A stretch of DNA of 64,000 bases from Sanguinoderma infundibulare (GCA_032821775.1 JAVLRN010000018.1:124001-188000); one strand, 5' to 3'. Shown: positions 1 through 12,990, counted from the first letter of the stretch. The notes: generated by a model not told the origin, from the sequence alone. Made by a program: numbers and translations.

Positions 1-2246
1 TCGCGCTTCCGTACGTCTTCGCGGGATGCTTCGTAGGCGACGGCGTAGTCACCCCATCGCGCGCAGGCGGCGCCTCGTCGTCCTCCTCCTGCGCTTCGTC
101 TGCATCTTCCTCGTCGTCCGTCTTCCGCGGAGTGTACCGCCGCACGAGACGTCTCTTCGTAGGGACTTCAGCTGGAGCCGCGTCCTTCTCCCGCACCGCG
201 CGCTTCGACGGAGGACCCTGTTTCGTGACTGGGGGCTTGCTGGGACCAGCTTGCTCCCCTTCTTCTTCATCGACGTCCATCTCGTCGTCCCGCGCCTTGC
301 GCGCGCTGTTGACCTTCAAGCTCGAGAAGTCTGCATCGACGTCCATCTGCGCGCCCAGGCTAATCTCGCCCTCCCCTTCGTCCATCGCAACGGCGTCCTC
401 GACCTCGACCGCGCTCTGCGCCGTCCCGGGCATTCCGGGAATGTCCTCCTCCTGCTCCTCGTCCTCGTCCTCGTCAGCGCCGCGCTTCCTTGTCACCTTA
501 GGCTTCGCCTTCGCAGGACTCGCGTTCGCGTTCTTGCCCTTCCGCCGCGTCTTCTTCGGCGTCACCACCACTTCCTCGTGCATGTCGCCATCCGCGCCCG
601 CCTCGGCTTCGCGCTGCATCTCCTCGAGCTGGCCGGGCTCCCACATAATGCGTCCGATCCCGCGCTCCGCGAGAACGGTGCTGAAGTCGACGCCGGGCGG
701 GAAGATGATGTACTTTTCCCGCGCGGGCGTGAGGCGGCGCCACTGCACGAAGCAATCTTCGACCCAGGTGTGGTTCACGATCGGGATCGACCACGACGTC
801 GCCTTGTCCGTCTTCGTGCCATGCATGCTATGGGTGTGATGTTAGATTACGGCTATCAGAGCACGCAGACGCATATGCCCACCGCGTGTGGGATGCGGGA
901 TGAAAGAGAAATGCGTCCACTTACTAAGCGGCCACGACGACCGTGTTGACCTCGGCGGCCATCGACGCGGTGAACTCGCCGCCCATGAGCGTGATGAGCT
1001 TCTTGAGGTACTCGCGGTCCTTGCCGGTGTAGTTCGTGACGGTGACCACCTTCGGTGGTCAATTCGTTTCAGCACAAACAAGTAGCTTAATCAGAAATGG
1101 CGAGACGCACCTCCTTGTCAAAGCCGTCCGCAGGCGTGTCTGGGATGGGGTAGTGCAGCAACTGGTCGGCCGGGCGCGTGAGCGTGCCCGACGCGCGTAC
1201 GTACCACAGCCAGGCCAGGGTGCCGATCGTCTTCTTCAGCTGATACGCCTACACGCGCACGGATCAGGAACAGAAACACGGGAACAACACGTACGATCAC
1301 TCACCTTGGCATAAGCCGGCCCAGTCCTGAACCGCGTCACAAAGACGTCCGCCTCGTCCATCTTCTCCAGCTCCTCCCGCGCCCGCTCGTGCGCCTTGGC
1401 CTTGGATGAAGACAGCTCGACGATGTCCCCGCCCTGCCGTCGGATGTCGGCGTACAGCGCCTTGCGTTGGTGGTCCGACAGGCCGAGCGACAGGCCGAGC
1501 AGCAGCTTCTTGCCCTGCCAGACGTCGCGCGGCGCGGGCTGGACCTTGCTCTGCTCGTCATTCGACAGCGACGCGGTCTGGTAGAGCATCATGCGCTCCG
1601 GCGGCGGCTCGTAGTCCTCATCCTCGGACGCGGTCCTCCCCTCCGGCCTCTTCTGGAAGACGCGTGGTTCGGGCCATTCGTAGTTGCGCGTCGGGAGGCC
1701 GCGGATGCCGAGCCGGACGGTGTCGTCGAACCAGTGGGGAACGAGAACGCACACGCCAGTCTGCTCGCGAAAGTGCATCGCGGTCTCGAACTTGGCGCTT
1801 CCGGGGGCGGGGGCGAAGAGGTGGGTGACATCGCGTGTGAGCGCGGTCCGCCACTGGCCGCCGAGGGCGGTGACGGCGGCGGAGATGAGCTCGCAGTCGG
1901 ACTTGGAGAGGTCTGTCGCTGCGGCGACGATGCCGGAGAAGAGGAAGGCGGGGTCAGCGTAGTAGAACTCGGGGTCTTGGAGCGACTGCAGGATGGCTGA
2001 GCGTTCGACCCAGAAAGGGGTGACGATGTGCGCGGGGGAGTCTTCTGGCAGGGATTCGACGAACTCTTCGAGGGCTAGGGAGGTGGTGATGAAGTGGGTC
2101 AGTTTGGGATCATTCACCGAGACGGCAGTGCCGTGGCGCGTGTCGAGGACCTCGCTGAGCTGGTCGCGGTCGTCGAGGGGGATGGTCTCGGAGATGTAGT
2201 AGAATACGCCATCAAAGACGGCTGGAGGAGTACCGGGCTGTGGCAT
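1..2246 (-). CDS. BRCT-repeat DNA-damage scaffold, Rtt107/Brc1-like (3' end outside window)
   Basis: Four exons can be joined in frame: 2246-1305, 1248-1111, 1049-925 and 827-1, with introns starting GTGAGT, GTGCGT and GTAAGT. About 677 residues lie in the window and the frame is still open at base 1. BRCT units are visible at about residues 6-90 (DGVFYYISETIP), 95-200 (ALGGQW, VPHWFDDTV), 270-345 (GKKLLLGLSLGLS, GGDIV) and 362-430 (YTGKDREYLKKLITLMGG, then IPIVNHTWVEDCF, a classical BRCT tryptophan motif). After about residue 470 the chain is acidic and lysine-rich, without clear fold. The N-terminal phrase and the fourth-BRCT phrase resemble fungal Rtt107/Brc1, which binds gamma-H2A and helps replication-fork repair. 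The start MPQPG at 2246 was chosen because the BRCT begins a few residues later; upstream in-frame codons are low-complexity. Family assignment is inference from motifs; BRCT identity is strong. Confidence 0.85.
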
Positions 2247-3600
2247 GCAAGAGAGACGCGTCGAAGAGGGAGGACGATGGAGAATGCAGTCGGTCCCGCG
2301 CGTCCGGGTCGGTGATCGAGGGGTCCAAGGCGCGCCTGGAGCAGCGACGCCACACCGCGTCGAGCACGTGCATTCAATCAACATTTCACTCCGATGTTCT
2401 CGCAGTGTCGACGTCCTTTCCCTTGCTCACTTGGTCCCTCTTGATTCAGCTCCCACCAAAATATTCACATACGGACCTGCGCACGTGCATATGTGTTCGT
2501 CCACCTTATTCGATTGAAGTGCGGAACTAATCAATCACCTACCACATTGGCCCCAATGGAGTCATAGACTTCATTTCAAGGTTCGCCGTCAACGTTGGGA
2601 TCATATTCATATGTACATGAACCGCATGTACGCAAGTACTCAACGTCAAGAAAGCGTCGCAATATACCTTCGCATAACGGGATAATCGTACAAAGTACCA
2701 GTCGAGGGACTGGGTGAGTCCTCCTCGACACGAGTCTCTACCGCCGGTCGAAGAGGCCAGATGCAAACTTCGAGACGATCCCAGATCCGTGTGCAGGAAC
2801 GGAGGTGGGTACAGGCGCGGCGGGTACGATGGGTGCGGGTGCGGGTGCGGGTGCGGGTACGAGTGCTGGCACAGCGGATGTCGTGAACGATTGTAATCAC
2901 CTGTGGTATATCGGCAGCCGCTGGTCGGACGATGGGTCGATTCAATGATATTATTCAATTCGGCGTATGAACCGTCTAATCGCGGCGGCAGAGTCTCTTC
3001 GAGATGAATCTTGATAGTTTTCGTTGTGGGCGGCGTAGTGTGCGAGCGCCCGGAGGTCTGTCAGCTCGAGAAGCGACCAGCGCGCACGCGGGTTCCATCT
3101 GAGCTCAAACAGGCGAGATCGTCTCAATCATGCTTCACGTCCGGGTGCGCGAGCTGATAGGATGATGCGAGGAGGAGTTCCGAGTTGACCGTGACCACAA
3201 ACGAAATGATGGGTGGCGGAGAGATTGACTCGGAATAAACCACCGTACTAGGTGAGTACTAGGATACCTGTCAGCTCGTGCCACTGTAGGTATTCCATTC
3301 CCACTAAGCATCATACCAGTCTCGTGGTCTATGACGGGAAGCTGTGACACACGACAAGGAAGTTAGGGTATCTGGCATGGGCGGTGTCGCCGATTCGAGT
3401 CGAAACTTGCGCTACTCGTCATCCTAGAACGACATCGCCTTGAAGAGCGGTGGAACGCGTCACGGTTCTGGTTATGGTCGGTTCTCAGTAAGAGCGTAGC
3501 GCAACCGTGCATAAAAGAGTAATAAGGTAATCCAAAAGACAAAGACCCAACAAACGGGAACCGCAACGACCGAAGCATGATCTGGCCACCGCTCACCCGC
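2247..3600. other. Intergenic region, no supported gene
   Basis: Between the start of the BRCT gene and the 3' end of the HET gene no open frame shows a recognisable domain or consistent splice pattern. It must hold the promoter of the BRCT gene. A short GGGTGC hexamer repeat lies at 2831-2858. Confidence 0.6.
2831..2858. repeat. GGGTGC hexamer microsatellite
   Basis: The hexamer GGGTGC is repeated about 4.7 times in direct array. It lies in the non-coding gap between the BRCT and HET genes. Nothing suggests function. Confidence 0.85.
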
Positions 3601-6600
3601 TCACGTACGACTCGTCTTGCCAAAGAGCCTTCCCAGCGCCTTCCTCAGTGATCGTGCCTTAGTCTTCTCTTGCTTCCCGCTCTCTGTCGTGCTGATTGTC
3701 GCCGACGGTGGCGCGCTCTGTGCGCCATGTCCATCGGATTGGCGGTCGCTCGGGGGACGCTGCTGAGCGACCCCCGTCGAAGAATCGGACTGCACGGGCA
3801 CGCTCGGTGTTGGCGTTGCTTGGTCCGAGTCTCGGTCGACTCCCTTCTCCACTTCCCCATTCTGACTGACAGTCCGCACCGGCACAGGACGAGAAACGGA
3901 AGACGTCGGAGGAGATGGAGGGTTGATCCTAATCTCCGGGGGAGGCACCACGGTCGGCTTCTCACGGTGAAGTTGCGCAGAAGATGGCGGCACGACGACC
4001 TGCGCGCAGCGATCAGCTCGAATATTCACCGGCGAGACATGGCATGGGGCAGACAGGAGTACTTACGGACGATCCTGCCTCATTCATCGGCTCCCGGTTC
4101 TCCGCCGGTATCCGGGCTGCGTTCTGCGATGACCACTCCTCAGGCCACGACTGGTTCTGGTGCCTGCTGTCCGACCTTTGTCCGGTCGGTCGGCGCTCCT
4201 CGATCCTGTCTGGCCCAATGGGTGTGGCCCAGGGGTTTAGCGCAGGGCGGAGAGGAGACGACCATCCATTGACGTCAGGCGGGGAAGGGCCGGTGTCTTG
4301 CTGGAAGCTCGTCTGCTTGCCCCTGCCATTCCTGACGGGAAGAGATAACTGAGCTTGATCTGGAAGGCGCCCTGGAGCATAGCCGACAACCGCAGGCTGG
4401 GGACGACGCCGGTGCCTTCCAAACTCTGCACCCTCCAAGTTATCGCCTGCGAGCGGTTTCGGACTTTCCGACCTTTTGAAGTCTGGAACGTACGAAGACG
4501 GCCCTCCGTTCTGCTCCCGAAGCGAACGCACGCCGGGCGCACCGTTGCCGATCTCCGCCGCCGGGTAGCCCGACAGTCTCCTTTCGTCGTCGGACCTGAC
4601 GGTACGAGGCTGCGGCCGGACAGGTTCCTGACCAGACTGAAGCCTATATCCTCGGACAAGGCACGAGTCGTCCTTCGAAGACGAAGACGTCGTCGACGTC
4701 GACGTCGACGCATGACGATCTTCAAAGCGAGCACTCGCCCGAGGATCATCTAGCGAGCGTTGTCGTCTCACGAGCGGAGACTGTGATCCACCCCAGCCCG
4801 CGGGCTGCTGCTGTGCCGGGGTCCACAGCGATGATTTTCGTTGAGTTGGCTTCTGACCCTGGCCTGGCGGAATGGGAGTGGTCGGCCCACTTCTCTCGTA
4901 CCGATGGTTTCGGTGGTTGCCGTGCCCCGCTTGCGCATCATGATTGTGCGGCGGCTGGTGCTGCTCGACGGACCCCTGATACCACGGTGACAGGCCGTCG
5001 CTCGTTCTCGAGTTTTCTGCAGTGATGGGAGGGGAGGGAGGGAGACCACCGCCCGAGGGGTTGAGCTTTTGGGAGTTGTCGCCATCGAAGGGATGAATGT
5101 ACGATGTCGTCTCCGAGTTGGATCGCGCGCGCTGAATTCGAGGGCGGTCGGAGGGTGATAGGAAGGTAGAGCCGTCGGCGGAGTGTGGCTGGACGATAAC
5201 GGGAGTGTGACTCCCAGGGTACGTGCGGGAGATATCCTCCCGCCGCCTCTCTCGCGCTTCAGCTTCGGCTGGTGACGGGCGTGCGACGTTGTCCTCCGAG
5301 GTCGTGACTTCCACTCCCAGCTGGTAAGCCCTCGCGCCTGACACGCGGGGAATTACGGACGCGTCACGGCAGAACGTGAGCCGGAGGGTGATTCGCTTCG
5401 TTGGCGAAGAGTCAGGATACAGGTGGACCGTCGTGGACGCGATACCGCCACGGAAGTCCCACGACGGGATGTGGGCGGGATGGTTCATGAGATGGCGATC
5501 CTCCTTGAATTGCTGCTCGAGACTACACTCCGCGTTCCGAGACCAGACCAAAACGCCAAGAAGTCGAGAACCAAATGCGCAATTGCAGCGTCCGATTTGG
5601 ATGTTGATGCTGATGTGGTCACTATCGATGATGACACCGGGAGCGAGCGTAGCGTTCAACGGACGGTTTTCAAGCGCGATATTCGCGTTCGCGCCGCCCC
5701 TGTATATGGAGACCATATATCCCTGCAGGATGAGGAGCTTCCGCGACCAGCCGGACAAGCGGACCTCGAAGGAGTCGCGAACGTCGTCCCGGAGGGCGGT
5801 GTGATACGACTCGTCACGCTCGTCCTCGCTCGCGATGCGTGAGGGGCGATGGGGGATGTAGACGTTGGCCATTCTGAAGAAGCGGCGCCGGAGGCACTGC
5901 TGCACCTCCTGGAGGGAAAGGTACGTCGCGCGAGAATACGAGGACAAGAGGATCCCAGTCGACGCAAGTGCGTTGGCGGCCACGAGATCCGGCATCTTCC
6001 CCACAACGGTGCCGACAGAGAAGCCGGTCCCTGAGCTCTGGACGTGAGGACGTAACAGGAGGGCGATCAGGCGTCCGTCCTTCTGGTCTTCGCAGGCGAG
6101 GAGCGCGAGGTGCGTCGGAATGATGTCGTGCGTGCCCTTTGAGACGACCGCTATGAGAGGCAGCCGCGTGTGCATTCCGTACGCGGTCACGGTGAAAACC
6201 TGGTACGCATCTACTGGGAGGATGCCCAATCGCTCAGCGAAGGCCTCGCGCGAAAGGTGGATGAAGCGTGACGAGTGCTCGAAATCCCCGGGAGACGACG
6301 CCAGCAGATATTGACTCGAGGTGGAGGGAAGGGATAGCGAAGGGGGCTCGAGCATCGACGAGACCGCGGCGTCGTCCGGACTTGCTAGCTCGAAGTTGTG
6401 CTGGCGCAGAAACGGGCCCCACGCGAAGATGGACTGGTCGGGGATGACTCTGATGATCTCCTCCTGGAGGCGGATGAACGCGTAGCGGCCTTCCCCGTAC
6501 GTGATCGGGATGCTCACGCCGAAGATCCCCATCAACGAGTACGCCCGGTCCTCCTCGCGCGAGGTCTTCCGAGACGCCGCCCACGACATCTTGCGCGCGA

Positions 6601-7180
6601 TGCTGACCTCCTCCAACGACCGCTCGAACGTCAAGACGGCACGATCTATTCCTGTTATTTTCTCCACGAGGGTGGCGAGCGTCTGTTTCGAGCCCTTCAC
6701 ATCCCAGGCCTTCGAGAGGAACAGCAGGATGGTTGGCGCGAGGAGTTCTTGCAAGGTCCAGCCGCGCGTGAACCACTCGCTGTCGCAGAACTCTTGTTTC
6801 CAGGCGTCTGCATCATTGGGGCTATCGCCAACGTCGTGGAGGAACGCGTAGCAGACGGCCGCATACCGGTACCAGTCGTACATCGAATTGATGGCCTCGG
6901 AGAGCTCGGAGGAGCTGGTTTTGTCGATGCAGCAAGAGTCCGCCCAACCGAGCTCGAACCCGTTCTCCAGCGCTATTTCGCAGAATTTGCGGACCTTGTC
7001 GGAGAGCTGGTCGAGGATGGGTCCATCGCCTGCCTTTTCTTGGAAGCCGAGAACGTCTTGATACGTCTGTTCGGGATTGTTCGGATCTCTCGACCAGACG
7101 TGCGACAAGATGGCGAAGCGGACCTCGCGAGGATCCTCGACCCAGCGAAATCTCCCTGTTCTTGTGTCGAGCAGTCGCAT
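3601..7180 (-). CDS. HET-domain (heterokaryon incompatibility) protein, long form
   Basis: Two exons, 7180-4067 and 3999-3601, join in phase 0 across a 67-nt intron (GTAAGT...GCGCAG) and give about 1170 residues. The start is the typical fungal HET opening MRLLDTRT. The HET domain covers about residues 22-200: ILSHVW at 24-29, a CCIDK motif near 84, WFTRGWTLQELLAP, and the downstream REEDRAYSLMGIFGV block. The middle third is shared with the HET genes at 41372 and 43509 (for example GMHTRLPLI and WDFRGGI). From about residue 640 on the chain is Ser/Pro/Arg-rich, low complexity and probably disordered. HET proteins act in the cytoplasm in non-self recognition and can trigger cell death when incompatible partners meet. 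No NACHT or repeat domain was seen, so the partner is unknown. The continuous long exon suggests it is intact. Confidence 0.88.
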
Positions 7181-9630
7181 CTGGAGCTACGTAACCATTA
7201 GATCCACAGTTCTCGGATGAAGGGTTGAGTGACGTACATTGTGACCAGGATCCGAACTTCAAATCCAAATGCTTTTCCCGTGATGGGCAACCAGAAGCGG
7301 CCGGCTATATCGCGATGGTTAATACGACGTGAGGAGAGAGGGGGAAGATGGATGAAGAACTAACCGGCGCACAGTAAGGGAGGGGAAGGAGGAGGGGGAG
7401 GCGGACGCGTAACCCAGCTCGCCGGAGTGTGGACGCGCCGTCGAGTTTATACACACGTCCTCTGAGGAGCGGTGCGGCGCTCGACCACACTGACAGCCTT
7501 CCGAGCAGGGCGGTCGAATGTGGCGACGAGAACCAGTGCAAAACAGGAAAGGCTCTTGTGATGTATTGTCCGCCCATTGGTGAGCTAGACGACATGATGC
7601 ATGGTATGCCGTGGAGCAACCTGTAACATCAAGTGGCTCTGCGCGGTTTGACCGCCGTGCATGTCGGCCGGCCAAGACGGGGTTGATTTGTTGCCTTGAA
7701 CGAACCGAACTGCGTGTCGGCGTTGGATTCGCCGCAGCGCTGCGGTGTCTATAGGAGATACGCCGTGGATAGGCTACGCCGGAAAGGCTAGGATCTGTCC
7801 ACGAACGGCCATTAGCATGAAGCTCTCCGGCTCCGGGTTGACAACGTTGAACGCCAGAACTATCTCACGTCAATCCACGCGCCGATGGTGGAAATTCCGT
7901 CCCTGAAATCTGTCTGGCACTTGCCGGATCCCACGACGGGATTTGTGACGTGGCCAATTAAACAAGGGCAGCAAGAGCAAGGTGTATGTGGACTTGCTGG
8001 GGCCCGAAGCTTTGAAGCGTCATATCCAGGCGTGGCCGAACTGAGAGCCTTGAGCACGCCAAGTATGTCACTAGCATCCAGGTTTGTGGGCCGAAATCTG
8101 GCGCAGTGGCTTCTCGTTGGCCATCCTGGGAGCATACAGAAGACGAAAACAGCTGAGGGGGATCGGAAGGAAATCGAGACTCGTTCGCGCGCACCTTGTT
8201 GTGAGTGTCAACGGCCTTCATGGACACGTTTGCGCCACTTGCACTCTGAGGCCGGCGAAGTCAGTCAAGGGACCGTCTCAAGGGAATCCGATGCTGATCG
8301 ACTTACCGGGTGTGCAAAAGCGACCGAGTCCACTGACGCCGTGTTCGTACTCGCGAGCGACGCCCGTCCACTCCTCGACAACGCCGTGGAGTCCCCGCCC
8401 CGTGTTGTCAGTTGTGCTGTGCCTGACGAACGACAATCGCCTCTTCGAGCGCACCCAGGGGGGCCCTCCCCCGCCAAAAAAAAAAGTTGCAGCCTTGTCC
8501 CACACAGCTCCGTCGTCACAGTCGTGCCCCCCAAGCCTGTCCTGCCCTTCGCCACACGCAGCGCCTCGTCGGTCCGAGCCAGTAGCATCATAAACTCCCC
8601 CAACTATTACCTGTCAGCCTTCATCTGCCCCCTGCTGGGCCACGGAGGTTCAGGTATGTGTAGGAAACTGTCACGAAAACCTGATCCAGAGAAGTACTCC
8701 GACAAAGAGATTCCATCCTCCCCACGTCATTGGGCGTCTAAAATACCATTCTAGGAGGCCAGAGGCGACCCACGCAATCGGAATGGGAGCCACTGAGAAA
8801 GCCACGCGCGCAGCGACGTATCTGCAATTCCTATCGTCGTACCAACCCTTGTAGACATAAACTCGCCCCCCGCCACCCGTTCAACCCGTGTTCAAGTTAT
8901 GGCATGGGTCCGCGCCGCAGAAAAGACTGGGATGCAAGTTCTTGTCAACTGATCTATACGGCTGGCCACGGGAGCACGCATACTGTAAAACTCCAACCGT
9001 CTGAACGAACCCGCAGGAAGGTTTGAGATATCGATATCCAACGCTAAATAATACAAATCCAGATCGTGACACGCGCTGCATCAATGTCGTGCAACGTACG
9101 TAGGCGCGAGCAAGAAGATATCGAAAAGTACGTACGATGCCGAGACGACACGATTGAGGAGGGTTTTGACAGAGAGAAGATGAGGAAAATTACGAAGCAA
9201 ACGCGTCTAAAACGGAGCCGCGAGCGTACTGATTCTACGGTATGTGGGCAGCGTCTGTAAGCACTGAAGTAGCCGTCATAGTGGAGGGTGTGATGCCAGG
9301 GAGGTCGTCGTGGGTCATGGTGCGACAGTGGTAATGGGGTTAGGAGCATGTAAAGGATCGTTGAAAGTGTCCGGGTTAGGAATGCAATAATCAAGTGCAT
9401 GCTCGGATGGTATGGTATGTCTGGTATGGCAGAAACGACGAGGACAGCATGACATGAGAGGTGCGGGTGAGAGTGTGCGAATGCGAGTGTGAGTGCGAGT
9501 AGGGGTAAACCTAGATATGTACGTGGGCAAGACTAGGTGGGAATAGAGTGAGTATTGATCCATGACGTTCGGGAATCGAAAACATAGAGATCTGTTTCAG
9601 CCTTGAGATCCATAGTCACGCGTGTATCCA
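7181..9630. other. 2.4 kb intergenic region without supported gene
   Basis: It holds the HET promoter (left) and the 3' flank of the esterase-like gene (right). A frame of 289 codons at 7885-8754 on the plus strand has composition and residue order like a chance frame, no motif and no splice context, so it is not called. A run of ten A lies at 8476-8485. Around 9450-9510 there are imperfect GTGAGTGCGA-like hexamer repeats. Confidence 0.5.
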
Positions 9631-11405
9631 TCACCGAAGGCGGTCGGGAAGCTCGCGTGTGACGAAATGCCAGATATAATGCGTCCAGCCCTCGAGCACT
9701 CCCGCCCCAGACATGATGTGCAGACAGTCTCCGGCAGCATGTCCGTCGGGCCGGAGCAGGGCCGGCCTGTCGATCGGCAGGAAGTGGATGTCAGGGTACT
9801 TGCGCGACTCGAGGACGGCCTTCGGTTACGTTAGTTACTTAGGGAGAGAGGAACTCAGTGGAGAATACGAACCTCGAACGCATCATTGTACTGGCCGATC
9901 TCGTTCCAGTTGTACCAGCCCCAGCGACCCTTGTGGTACGACTCCGTAGGCACCCTGTGGTCGTGGCAGTCTTCGTGGCCGGGAAGGTACGCGCGGACGA
10001 CGACTTGCCGCGACTGACGCAGGGGCGGTCCGCGCCAGCGGCCGACCCGGGTCCTCCACGTCCTCCACTCCTCCTGCTTGACGTCGTCGAGCATCGTCTG
10101 TACCTGACGGGCCCAGGCATCCATCGCCTCGCTGAAGAAGTCGATGACGTTCTGGATGCCATCCTTGTACATGCCCGTGTCCTTCAGCCCGCTGAAGAGT
10201 GTTGTCGTCCAGTGGCCGCCGGTGCTGATGACCATCGTCGCATAATTGCCTTCCGGGAGCGGAGACGTGAAGATCTTGACGTAGTCGGCAGGGGACATGT
10301 TCCATGTGGCCTCGTCGCTGAAGATGCTATCGTTCGCGGCGACGTACTTGGAGTCTGAATGTAGCGAGTGGTAGAGGTGATCTAGCTGTGGCTGTTCCAT
10401 GAGGAGGTCTATCCGACGGAAGGTAACAAGGGGCGTCTTGTCGATGTCGAACCCGCGCGGAAAATTGATCGAGGAGACAAGAGGAGAAGACTTGTCAAGG
10501 TAGAGGTTCTGGGGATAGCCACGGTCGTAGTATGGGTTCTCGTTGTAGTCTGGCGTTGCACGGATGTGGGGATAGAGCAGACAGGACAGGGAGAAGAAGT
10601 GATTTTCTGTCACGGAATCTAGATGCGCCAAGCCAAAGTGTCAGTCTATTTATAAACCGATCGACACTCGCTAGCCGACACAAGCGCAATATAAAAAGCC
10701 TAACCTCATTCAGTCCCATCAGACTGAATCAGACTGGGGCGCTCTGTCGAGATCGACCGTGGACATGGCCCGACGGTGGTATGGTTGACACGCAAGGAGG
10801 GGCACAAGTGCAGCGCTGTCCGGGTAGCCATTCGAATGCAACATATGCACACCAGACAGGCAATAACAGCGCCGGAGCCAAGGAGACAATGCACGGGATG
10901 AGATGATCCTGGAATACTCACCACCGACGAGGAACCAACCGCCCTGCTCGACAAGGTCCTTCACGATCGCTGAGGGGTCCAGGTCGCGGACTTGGCAGTC
11001 GGACGGCGGGGACCACTGCCAGGAAGCGACAGCAGGGAAGCGATCGTACAGTTTGGGGTTGTCGGCGGCGAGATGCCACCAGTGCTCGCGTGAGCTGGCG
11101 CAGCCGTCAAGGCCGAGGAACTCGTACGCGTCTTGCGGTTTCGAGAAGTTCGTCCGTGTTGTTGGTGGGGGCTTGGGGACCCACTGGCCAGCGGCCCATG
11201 ATCGCGGTGGACACGTCCCGGGCTGGCGGCTGGATGTTAGACGGAATGACGGGAAGTCGGGGGTGAACTCGAGGGGAACGATGTAGTTGGCGAGATAGAA
11301 GAGGGAGAGGACAGCAAGGAGAGCGAAGAACTTGGAGGAAAGCGAGCGTGGGGCAGCGAGTAGAGGCCTGTAAGGTAGCGAGTCGGGCTTGAAGAACGCG
11401 ACCAT
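9631..11405 (-). CDS. PC-esterase / TBL-like membrane-anchored GDS esterase or acyltransferase
   Basis: Exons 11405-10922, 10618-9873 and 9819-9631 give 472 residues. A single hydrophobic segment at about 27-47 looks like a signal anchor, so the catalytic part should face the Golgi or exterior. The CPPRSWAAGQW block near residue 70 resembles the N-terminal TBL domain. The codon for Asp of the GDS motif (residues 161-163) is split exactly by intron 1, which supports the join. The C-terminal DGH...DCLH motif (about 435-444) is the expected second catalytic signature of the PC-esterase/TBL superfamily, whose plant members O-acetylate cell-wall glycans. Intron 1 is 303 nt, long for this genome; intron 2 is 52 nt and starts GTTCGT. 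Substrate is unknown; a wall or capsule polysaccharide is inferred. Confidence 0.82.
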
Positions 11406-11740
11406 GGTGGCCGCCAGCAGGATGGAGAGGGTGGGGCGTGGCGGGCGGGAGATGGGAGGAGGAGGGGAAGGGAAGGGACGATGGTGTGCGCCTTGAGGAT
11501 ATCTGGCACAGCGGCTGTCAGCGAATGCTGCTCGCGAGGGGCCTTAGCTGGCATCGGTTTCGGGCACCCTCATCTGCTTGTGACGTCAGCTGCCCCACTT
11601 GAACGAAGTGCCCTCGTTGTTGCGGACGACCCGGCGCTGTGCCTCTCCAAAAATATTTCCTTGACCCTCGTCTATGTCTGGCCATGACCACAATATCGGT
11701 TCGAAACAGTCCGGACTGGGCGGAGCAGAGTTGGATGTCG
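11406..11740. other. Upstream region of the TBL-like gene and left flank of the triplication
   Basis: No gene is supported here. Homology with the other two segment copies begins at about 11741, so this stretch is single-copy. It must contain the promoter of the minus-strand TBL-like gene. Confidence 0.5.
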
Positions 11741-11937
11741 CGGAAGACGCGCTGCGGCCATCGGTTTGAGAACTGTTTCCGAGACGTTCTTCCATATATG
11801 GATCCGCTCTAGACCAGGGCGCACACTCAGACGCCCATCGATCGCACGTCGTTCATTCCAACCGTCGCCATCTCGAGTCCCCCGCCTGTCCGAGTCTCCG
11901 CCCTCAACAGTCGACGCGTCCGAGGGGAGTATACGAA

Positions 11938-12287
11938 ATGGAGAACCCTCACGCGGAACGCCAGAACGTCCTCATCCAGCGCATCGTCAAAAACGCGGTA
12001 CGTCGCCGGCCCTAACAACCAATCGCGCAACATGTGTGCCTGATGCCCTCCCTTCTGCAGGATAAATGCACAGAAGCCATCCTTGAGCTCAACCGCTGCC
12101 TTGAGGCACGTCCTGCGCAGGCCAGCGTGCGACCTCGCTTCTATCTTGCTCGCACTTACGTGTCATTCTATAGGAGATCATCCATGCCGACGCGCACGTA
12201 AAGACTGCGGCGGACCTCGTCACTAAATACCGCAAGAACGTCCAGTACAACCTCGACGCCACTCGCACCGCAGCTCAGTCGGACTGA
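11938..12287 (+). CDS. dad4: DASH complex subunit Dad4, copy 1
   Basis: Exons 11938-11997, 12061-12105 and 12174-12287 give 72 residues starting MENPHAERQNVLIQRIV. Dad4 proteins of fungi start MENPHE and are about 70 residues long, one heptad-rich helix; the segments CTEAILELNRCLEEI and TKYRKNVQYNLDAT fit. Dad4 is part of the DASH/Dam1 ring that couples kinetochores to spindle microtubules. Intron 1 is GT-AG; intron 2 (12106-12173) begins with GC, and only this GC-AG reading keeps the LEEI sequence in frame. Copies 2 and 3 differ by Arg/His at residue 8. Three open copies of such a conserved single-copy gene are unusual. Confidence 0.88.
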
Positions 12288-12990
12288 CCACCCGCCACCG
12301 ATACTTAGTGATGCATTAATGGATGGCGTATCTCCAGATCGTGATGTCCCTGGTCTATTCCTCCCGTGCTTTCTGTAGCCTTTGCATACCCCTGAACACA
12401 TGTCGCCTGTACCTGTCTTGTCGCTGAATCTGCAGCCACCACGCCCACCGGCGTCTGCCTTGCCCGAAGGTTACCATCCCATTCCGCAGCCCTTCTCGCT
12501 CTTATCGCACGCTCCGCTCCACATTCGCTCCACAACTCAACGCGTTCTGCGGCAGTCGTGGAAGTCGGCCAGAGTCGCGCGCGTTTGCAAGCCACTCCCG
12601 GGATGTGCGGTCTTGCGGTATTAAGATCTGGGGTGAAGATGTAATTGGAATTGGGCGACATAAGTAAGTGTGAACCTTCTGCCTTCAGCTTCATTAAGCT
12701 CGTTGGTCACTGACATTCCCTCCAACGCCTGACTGCATTAGAGGCGCCACATTCCTCCTTGACGTGCCAGTCCAGGGCGCCAAGACGATGGGGTTAAACA
12801 AGGTTGTTCATTGATCCGTGCCGTTTTCGGCACTCGAGCAAGTATGCACATGTTGCTTGTCTTCAACGTCCAGCCTTTCATTCTACATCGATCTTTGGAT
12901 CAGACGTCTGCAGGACGTGGTCATGCCTGCGGGCAGTCACCGATCGCACGCGATCAACGACGGTTGCGGCCTTGCAATGTAGTTGGCAAA
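12288..12990. other. Region between dad4 and the CACTA-type insertion
   Basis: It is conserved in all three segment copies. Several small frames are open on both strands (for example plus 12382-12624) but they change by indels between copies and show no motif, so none is called. It probably contains the 3' flank of dad4. Confidence 0.45.

Noticed and set aside
26..949. 307-codon plus-strand open frame
   Set aside because: It is antisense to the spliced BRCT gene, Arg/Leu-rich as expected for a shadow of a GC-rich coding region, and has no motif.
7885..8754. 289-codon plus-strand frame
   Set aside because: No motif, no family resemblance, crosses a poly-A run, and amino-acid order looks random; no neighbour or splice evidence.
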